This document shows, piece by piece, positions 6,261 through 10,799 of a stretch of 10,799 bases of DNA (within the stretch, counting starts at the first letter, position 1; every line of letters starts with the position of its first letter). The translations under genes and the position numbers were made by a program. The stretch lies in contig DASXAM010000316.1 in the NCBI GenBank assembly GCA_036404275.1, forward strand, positions 1 through 10,799. The letters are read 5' to 3'. Below the pieces are notes generated by a model. The model saw nothing but the letters and a program-made list of their open reading frames with translations, made no database searches and was not told the DNA's origin. This stretch comes from AP-15 sp036404275. GTDB taxonomy: Bacteria > Pseudomonadota > Alphaproteobacteria > ATCC43930 > CGMCC-115725.

Positions 6261-6655
6261 CTGTCAGCTTGGACGGCCGCTCTCTCGGACATCCCATCAT
6301 GGGGCGACCCGGCGACGGGTCGACCCCGGACAGAAGCACGATCCGGCAACGTCTTTGCCTCGCCTGCCGACGCCATCGACGCTTTCGGCACTGTGATGCC
6401 GGGGCTCTGCCCCGTCTTGGTCAAGGGCATCCAAGCAGCGCGCTGCGCCGCTCGGACCCTCCCTTGACCAAGCTCGCCCCGCTCTCGCTGATAGGCAAGG
6501 GTGCGGATGAGCCGACCCATTTTCAAAAAGGTGGTGGAAAAGCGGTCCGTCGCAAAAGCCGTGGTCAGGCAGCGCCGACTGCGGTCATCCCGGGCCAAGG
6601 CGCGCGACATGGCCATGTCTGGTTCAGGTGGGTTGGGGGGTCATGTTGGTCGGTC
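6144..6655. other. Gene-free, hairpin-rich stretch between the IS110 transposase and the hydrolase gene
   Basis: I see no convincing gene here. ORFs on both strands lack ribosome-binding sites and known domains. Three hairpins follow the transposase: CGGCGC/GCGCCG (6171-6188), GTCACG/CGTGAC (6211-6227) and CGAACA/TGTTCG (6231-6248). Further on are an 11-bp GC-rich hairpin with a GCGA loop (6301-6326), GGGGC/GCCCC (6401-6413) and a 12-bp perfect inverted repeat (6416-6427 with 6461-6472). From about 6475 to 6655 little structure is visible apart from a short GC-rich stretch reading gtcatcccgggcc, which resembles dispersed intergenic repeats of Rhizobiales. It is probably made of IS-end and repeat debris; the downstream part carries the 3' end of the hydrolase transcript without a T-rich terminator. 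Confidence 0.5.
6416..6472. repeat. 12-bp perfect inverted repeat with palindromic centre
   Basis: CTTGGTCAAGGG at 6416-6427 is the exact reverse complement of CCCTTGACCAAG at 6461-6472. The 33-base spacer contains the palindrome GCAGCGCGCTGC. Just to the left, GATGCC (6394-6399) is complementary to GGCATC (6426-6431), so alternative pairings compete. No T tract follows on either strand, so a simple terminator is unlikely. Confidence 0.6.
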
Positions 6656-7468
6656 TCACTTTGGGGTCGGCTGGCCCGAGAACGTCCCGCCCAGATGAAC
6701 GGCGAGGAAACCGCGCAGCTTCGCTTCGGCATCCTTGGCCGCCGCCTCGTCGTACTCGATCCAATGGCCGAACTGGCGGGTGCCGGGCTGCCACTCGGGG
6801 AAGTTGAATGCGTGGTGTGCGCCGGGATAGACGATGAGATCAACAGGAGCGCCGTCCGCGTGCGGCCGAGCCACCATCTCGCGGCAGGCCACCGCTGAGG
6901 TCCAGTCGTCGGCCTCGCCAATCAAAATCATCGTCGGCGTATCAACCATCGCGGAGCGCCCGCTGCACCACGGATAATAGGCGATGGCGGCAGCGAATTT
7001 TCCGGGGAAGAGCTGGTTGATGGCCCCGTGCTCGACAACGTCCAGCGCCGAACCGCCGCCCATCGAAAAGCCGAGCACCGCGACCCGGCCAGGATCGATG
7101 AAAGGTTGCCGTGACAGGTAGTTGAGCGCGGCATAGGCGTCGTTCGCCTGTTCGATAAACTGAGCGCCGCAGCGGTCGGTTATGCCGCGCGGCCCCAGAC
7201 TGTCCACCGCGAGCGTCGCGTAACCCCATGATTTGAGGCGGTCGGCGAGTGTCGGCATGGTGCCGAAAAAGCCGGCGCAGCCGTGCAGCAGGACAACCGC
7301 CGGGAATGGGCCCTCGCCATCTGGCCGCGCCAAATAGCCGAGCAGACGCGCCGGTTTCGCCCGCTCGGACACGTTGGCAAATTCGATCAAAGCGCCAGCC
7401 TCCACCACCCCGACACCCAGCGCCAACGCCAGCCCGAGCCCGGCGGTCCAGGGGGCGAGGCGCATCAT
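6656..7468 (-). CDS. Dienelactone hydrolase family alpha/beta hydrolase, probably secreted (270 aa)
   Basis: An alpha/beta hydrolase of the dienelactone hydrolase family, which cleaves ester or lactone bonds, often in aromatic-compound breakdown. Residues 1-24 form a likely Sec signal peptide (MRLAPWTAGLGLALALGVGV with a VEA cleavage site near 24), so it should act in the periplasm. The core begins PAVVLLHGCAGF at 56-67 (oxyanion region). The nucleophile elbow is GFSMGG at 133-138 with S135, the acid is in GEADDW (D187 or D188), and the histidine is in GAHHAF (H218 or H219). The substrate cannot be told. Two adjacent ATG codons (7468 and 7465) begin it; neither has a good ribosome-binding site, but the stop of a small upstream ORF overlaps the first ATG as ATGA, which suggests translational coupling. 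It lies downstream of a broken FAD hydroxylase on the same strand. Confidence 0.85.
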   Translation of the reverse strand: MMRLAPWTAGLGLALALGVGVVEAGALIEFANVSERAKPARLLGYLARPDGEGPFPAVVLLHGCAGFFGTMPTLADRLKSWGYATLAVDSLGPRGITDRCGAQFIEQANDAYAALNYLSRQPFIDPGRVAVLGFSMGGGSALDVVEHGAINQLFPGKFAAAIAYYPWCSGRSAMVDTPTMILIGEADDWTSAVACREMVARPHADGAPVDLIVYPGAHHAFNFPEWQPGTRQFGHWIEYDEAAAKDAEAKLRGFLAVHLGGTFSGQPTPK

Positions 7469-7707
7469 CGCGGGATGCCATGGGATTGGTGCGGCACTGG
7501 GCGGATGTCCTGTACGAGGCCGGGGGGCGCCGCGGTGGCGTAGCGCAGCGCATCGACCACACTGCAGAACTCGGCGAGGAGACGAAGTTGTGGAGGTAAC
7601 GGACACGTGTGTTCCAGGGTTGCCTCGATCAAAAAGGTGGAGGCGGCTTGGTGCTGACGCGCTTCCCCCGCGAGCAGCCTCGTCGAAGAATGTGCTCCTT
7701 CCCTCAC
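7465..7707 (-). CDS. Possible small hypothetical protein (80 aa) coupled to its neighbours
   Basis: I do not recognise this protein. It starts at a GTG whose last two bases overlap the TGA stop of the hydroxylase gene (GTGA), and its own TGA overlaps the ATG of the hydrolase (ATGA). The central part, from about TFLIEATLEHTCPLPPQLRL through LAEFCSVVDALRYATAAPP, reads like a folded helical protein and has GC-rich third codon positions; the first 20 residues look less protein-like. There is no ribosome-binding site, cysteine pair, signal peptide or membrane helix of note. It could be a real coupled gene, a remnant of a larger gene, or a chance ORF filling the 235-base gap between the two larger genes. 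Confidence 0.35.
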   Translation of the reverse strand: MREGAHSSTRLLAGEARQHQAASTFLIEATLEHTCPLPPQLRLLAEFCSVVDALRYATAAPPGLVQDIRPVPHQSHGIPR

Positions 7708-8463
7708 GCCGATTTTGCCATCGACGTCCGCGCGGCACCCCGCACGAGATCGACGAGATCGAGCGTGTCGGCCGGCTCCGCGTCGCCGCGCCAGGCGACA
7801 TGCTGGTCCGGACGCACCAGCACCAGCCTATGGCGATAGAGCTGCGATGTCTCGCGCGATCGCACGTCGAGAACGGCAAGCGGAAAGCCGCGTTGCGCGG
7901 CCGCCGCCACGACGCCGGCGACATGCGCCGTGGGGTCGAGGCGCAGTAGCGTATAATCCGGCCCCATCGCGTCGTAGAGCGAGCGCCGCCCTTCGACCCA
8001 GACGTGCGGCACGCGACAGCCTGGCACCGTGCTCGAGGTGAAAGTGCCCATCGTATAGGTGGGTGCCTGCTCTCCGTCGTAGGCTATGATCGGTGATCGA
8101 TCGTAGAAGTAACCAAAGTTGAGACCGCCGCAGCATTGCTGCTCCACGTCGAGCGCGTAGGCGAGTTGTCCGGCGGCGGCGCGCGCTGCCTCGCCGATCG
8201 CATCCAGCCGCTCGACTTGCGGCGACAACTCATTGCGCTGCATCATCACCTGGTATCCGATGTCGGAGATGATGCGCGAGGCCTGGTCCGTGATCGGCTG
8301 GCGCTCTGCTTCGTAGGCATCGAGAATCTCGGGCGTGGCCCAGCCGTGGAGAACGCCGGCGAGCTTCCAAGCGAGGTTGGCCGCGTCCGCGATGCCGGCA
8401 CTCATGCCGAAGCCCCCGAGCGGCATCCAAAGATGCGCGGCGTCGCCACAGATGAACACGCGC

Positions 8464-8622
8464 ATGTCCCAACCCCGCCTTAGCACGTTGCAATTGCGAG
8501 CCTTTTGCCCGTTGTTAACGAATGTCCCAGGACATGGCAAATCCGATGTCCCAAGCGTGTCCCAAGCGATGTCCTGGGACATTCGCAAATGTCCCAAGCT
8601 GCCAAATAACGGTTTCATCGCT
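8464..8622. mobile_element. Palindrome-rich short insertion (MITE-like or IS remnant) inside the FAD hydroxylase gene
   Basis: These 159 bases lie between two GCGC copies (8460-8463 and 8623-8626). Removing them with one GCGC (163 bp) restores the hydroxylase frame exactly, so this is probably an insertion with a 4-bp target duplication. It encodes no protein of its own. It carries five TGTCCCA copies in one direction and one in the other, plus a 17-bp perfect inverted repeat. The ends do not form clear terminal inverted repeats: the left begins ATGTCCCAAC and the right ends TTTCATCGCT. The TGTCCC motifs recall the TGT-starting ends of some IS families such as IS481, but that link is only a guess. 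Confidence 0.7.
8519..8585. repeat. 17-bp perfect inverted repeat plus TGTCCCA repeat cluster
   Basis: CGAATGTCCCAGGACAT (8519-8535) is the exact reverse complement of ATGTCCTGGGACATTCG (8569-8585). Each arm is itself nearly palindromic (TGTCC...GGACA). Single TGTCCCA copies lie at 8465, 8523, 8547, 8558 and 8590, and TGGGACA at 8575. The repeats look like an array of binding sites for one dimeric protein, or the tip of a foldback element. Confidence 0.8.
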
Positions 8623-9528
8623 GCGCCGGTCGCGAAACTTGCTCGCGACGAGCCGGCGGGCGATCCAATTCTCGCAAGACAAGACCTCGTACTCGAAGTC
8701 AGGCCCGACACCGAGAATCGAGCGAATCACCCAGTCGCGATCAAGGTGATCCAGCCCGGTTTCTCCAGGATAGGAGTAATTCTGTATGTTCCAGGTCTCC
8801 CGCCCGTCCACAGCCATCGTCATGCCGCAGCGGCGCGGATTGAGCGAGAAATAGGCCCAGGCCGGCCTGCCGGGCAGCAGGCTCCTGAGCTGCGGTGCCC
8901 GGACGTGGAAAGATTGCGCGTACTGGAGCACCGGGATGCCAACGAACTCGGAGCCGATCGACTTGCGGACAAACGAGCTCGCCCCGTCGCATCCAACGAG
9001 GTAGTCGCATTCGATCGTTGAGCGGGTGCCGCCGACCAGGTCGACGGCGCTCGCGGTCACGCCCTGCTCTCCCTGGGCCAGGTCCGTGATGTCCGTGCGA
9101 TGCAGGATACGGATGCGGGGCTGCTCCGCCGCATGCGCGAACAGCACCGGCTCGAAGAACTTCTGATTGCAGCGATGCGTGTGCTCGGGCGTCGGCCAGA
9201 TAGTATCCGGCCCGGCTGCGGCAGGCGTGCCACGCGCGCCGCGCGGAGGAATGGGTACGCGGGAGAGCTCGATGCCGGTGACGCTCGTCGCCGATACGAT
9301 GTCGTTGGGATAATCCGCAGGCAGCCCGATACCGCGCAGCTTGTCGGCCAGGCCGAGCCGCCGGAAAATCTCCATGGAGCGGGCGCCGATCTGGCCGCAC
9401 TTCACGCTCGGTGGGTCGTTGGGAGGGCGGCGCTCGGCGACGATGACATCGATGCCCCGCCAAGCCAAATCCATAGCCAGCGTCAGCCCCACCGGGCCCC
9501 CGCCGACGATCAGCACACCGGTCCTCAT

Positions 9529-10142
9529 ACTACCAATCCTGTGCGATGGTGCTCGCCAACTACCCTAGACTGGAACAGACAAACGGCAAAGTTGCCCTTG
9601 CCTGCCCGCTAATTGGAGGACTTGGCCCAACCCAGCCTATCTACCGTGCTTCCTGGAGGTCGGCTTCGGGGGCAAGGGCCCTCGTCGCCGTAGGGCAGCA
9701 CGGGCGACGGCTTCGGGATCGACAGCGGAAGCGGCCAGAACGCTTGACGGCGACACTCCGATTACAGAAGCGATCGTTACCCGTAAGGGCGGAGACGTCC
9801 CCCCGCGCGGGGGAAAAGGGGACGGCTCCGTCGCGCGTAGCGCGGTAGAGCGCGGCCCGGACCCGGCCTACCGGTCCCGCCTGTTGCGCGGGCCGAGATA
9901 AATGCTGGCCGGGGAAGGGAGACGCCGTGAAAATTGACGTGATAGCGAGCAAGGCACGGTCAGGCTGAAGCCTGCGATCGTTTGCTCGGTTCGCGGTTGG
10001 CGCCTCATCATCGCGCCGGGCAATCCGCGACCGGTGTCGCGGTCAAAGTCATGTGCCGTCGTGCGACGGCCGCTTCCCTGACCGATGCGAATGGCCTTTA
10101 TTTGGCGCAAGAGTCTCACAGCGCAAAAAGAGGAAGCGGACG
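9529..10142. other. Gene-free intergenic stretch between the divergent hydroxylase and LLM oxidoreductase genes
   Basis: No convincing gene is seen. The stretch must contain promoters for both flanking genes, but I cannot pick out reliable -35/-10 boxes. Structured elements: CGTCCCC (9796-9802) pairing with GGGGACG (9818-9824), overlapping the 14-base palindrome CCCCCGCGCGGGGG (9800-9813); CAGGCTGAAGCCTG (9961-9974); CCGCGAC/GTCGCGG with a CGGT loop (10025-10042); and GCCGTC/GACGGC with a GTGC loop (10055-10070). The last two lie 70-120 bases before the oxidoreductase start and could be operators or leader structures. The part from about 9640 to 9900 resembles degenerate intergenic repeat debris. 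Confidence 0.5.
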
Positions 10143-10799
10143 ATGAAAGCTGGCGTGGTCTATCCGCAGATCGAACTTGGCGGCGATACAGGGGCGGTCA
10201 AGGCGTTTGCCCAGGCGGCCGAAGATTTGGGTTATGACCATATCGTCATTTACGACCACGTCCTCGGCGCCGAGCATGCCGGCCGGGAACCGAAATTGAC
10301 CGGCCCCTATAGGGAGACCGATCCGTTCCACGAGCCGCTCGTCACCTACGCCTACCTCGCCGGTATCACCAAAAAACTCGAATTGGTCACCGGGGTTATC
10401 ATCCTGCCGCAGCGGCAGACAGCGCTCCTGGCCAAGCAGGCCGCAGATGTCGATCTGTTCTCGGACGGCCGACTTCGGCTGGGCGTCGGGGTCGGCTGGA
10501 ACTGGGTGGAATTCGACGGCCTCGAGATGCACGATCACTTCCGCCGCCGCGGCCGGCGGCAAGAGAACCAGATCGACCTGATGCGCAAGCTATGGGCGGA
10601 ACCCGTGGTCACCCATGAGGACCGCGATCATCGGATCGACAGAGCCGGGATATTGCCACGGCCGAAGCGGCAAATTCCCATCTGGTTCGGCGGCTCCAGC
10701 GAGGCCGCATACGACCGGGCGGCCAGGATCGGGGACGGTTTTCTGTTCGGGGCCCGGACGCAGACCGAGGCGGCCCAAAACAAGGCGAAGATCGATGCC
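10143..10799 (+). CDS. LLM-class (luciferase-like) oxidoreductase, probably F420- or FMN-dependent, N-terminal part (partial, runs off right edge)
   Basis: The frame is open for 219 codons from an ATG at 10143 to the window edge, with GAGGA 8 nt upstream. It is a bacterial luciferase-like TIM-barrel oxidoreductase. Landmarks: MKAGVVYPQIELGG at the first strand, AEDLGYDHIVIYDHV at 26-40, VTGVIILPQRQTALLAKQAA at 82-101, then DVDLFSDGRLRLGVGVGWN at 102-120, and IPIWFGGSSEAAYDRAARIGDGF at 178-200. This set is typical of the actinobacterial-type F420-dependent LLM subfamily, but many proteobacterial members use FMN, and the cofactor and substrate cannot be told from sequence. Full-length relatives are about 280-300 aa, so roughly 70 residues are missing. 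It is divergent from the hydroxylase gene and begins a separate transcript. An oxidative role in catabolism would fit the neighbouring hydroxylase and hydrolase. Confidence 0.85.
   Translation, partial: MKAGVVYPQIELGGDTGAVKAFAQAAEDLGYDHIVIYDHVLGAEHAGREPKLTGPYRETDPFHEPLVTYAYLAGITKKLELVTGVIILPQRQTALLAKQAADVDLFSDGRLRLGVGVGWNWVEFDGLEMHDHFRRRGRRQENQIDLMRKLWAEPVVTHEDRDHRIDRAGILPRPKRQIPIWFGGSSEAAYDRAARIGDGFLFGARTQTEAAQNKAKIDA

Larger units (their letters stand above)
7704..9528 (-). pseudogene. FAD-dependent aromatic-ring hydroxylase, interrupted by a 163-bp insertion
   Basis: A class A flavoprotein monooxygenase (PheA/TfdB/MhpA-like), which would hydroxylate an aromatic substrate using NAD(P)H and O2. 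It starts at an ATG at 9528 with AGGA 8 nt upstream. The Rossmann motif GGGPVG is at 9-14, with E32 to bind the FAD ribose. The DG motif CDGASSFVRKS is at 180-190. After residue 302 (FRDRR) the frame runs into foreign sequence and stops at 8515. The second half resumes in another frame at RVFICGDAAHLW (the GD motif binding FAD pyrophosphate) and continues through a C-terminal thioredoxin-like domain (LVLVRPDQHVAWRG) to a stop at 7704. Removing 163 bp joins the parts into a 553-aa protein with FRDRRVFICGDAAH, the spacing expected for the family. As it stands the N-terminal product is 337 aa without the GD motif, so it should be inactive. Confidence 0.85.

Noticed and set aside
6212..6616. 134-codon minus-strand frame, and overlapping plus-strand frames at 6258-6898
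   Set aside because: No ribosome-binding site or domain; the sequence runs through multiple hairpins and, on the plus strand, into the antisense of the hydrolase. Better explained as repeat debris.
8519..8596. CRISPR-like repeat array
   Set aside because: The TGTCCCA units are only 7 bases, unevenly spaced, in both orientations, and lack uniform spacers. No cas gene is present.
8515..8711. Natural gene ends or starts at the hydroxylase break (two separate genes)
   Set aside because: The last 35 residues of the first half and the first part of the second-half frame are translated insertion sequence. Removing 163 bp rebuilds one family-typical protein, so one broken gene is the better reading.
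9641..9952. 103-codon minus-strand frame in the intergenic region
   Set aside because: Arginine- and serine-rich, no ribosome-binding site, passes through a GC hairpin; looks like a chance ORF.

Overview
The window looks like a high-GC alphaproteobacterial genome, most likely Hyphomicrobiales (Bradyrhizobium or Rhodopseudomonas-like). This rests on GC-rich codon use and on family resemblance of the proteins; no marker gene is present. There are no rRNA or tRNA genes and no CRISPR array.

Left third (1-4960, all minus strand): a mobile-element backbone of the kind found on alphaproteobacterial integrative and conjugative elements and plasmids. In transcription order it holds an ArdC-like antirestriction/ssDNA-binding metalloprotease, a long ParB-like protein, a DUF3846 protein, a conserved hypothetical of 131 aa, and the N-terminus of a strawberry-notch-like methyltransferase/helicase that runs off the left edge. 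Three intrinsic terminators separate these genes. Four of the five genes (all but the 131-aa one) have a GA-rich leader ending in a hairpin whose 3' strand sits at the Shine-Dalgarno sequence. This repeated leader is the strongest candidate here for an undescribed regulatory RNA family. The DUF3846 start codon is out of frame with its ORF, so that gene may be frameshifted at its very beginning.

Middle (about 4980-6655): an intact IS110-family transposase gene on the plus strand lies directly upstream of ardC. After it come about 510 bases without a convincing gene but with many hairpins, of which the first three might belong to the element's bridge RNA.

Right part (6656-10799): accessory catabolic-type genes. 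On the minus strand are a FAD-dependent aromatic hydroxylase, a small ORF of 80 codons, and a secreted dienelactone-hydrolase-family protein, linked by 4-base start/stop overlaps. The hydroxylase is broken by a 163-bp palindrome-rich insertion flanked by a GCGC repeat; removing exactly 163 bp restores a 553-aa frame across the conserved GDAAH motif. After a 614-base intergenic stretch, the start of a luciferase-like (LLM class, probably F420- or FMN-dependent) oxidoreductase runs off the right edge on the plus strand. The region reads as a junction between mobile-element backbone and metabolic cargo or chromosome, with the IS110 element at the junction.
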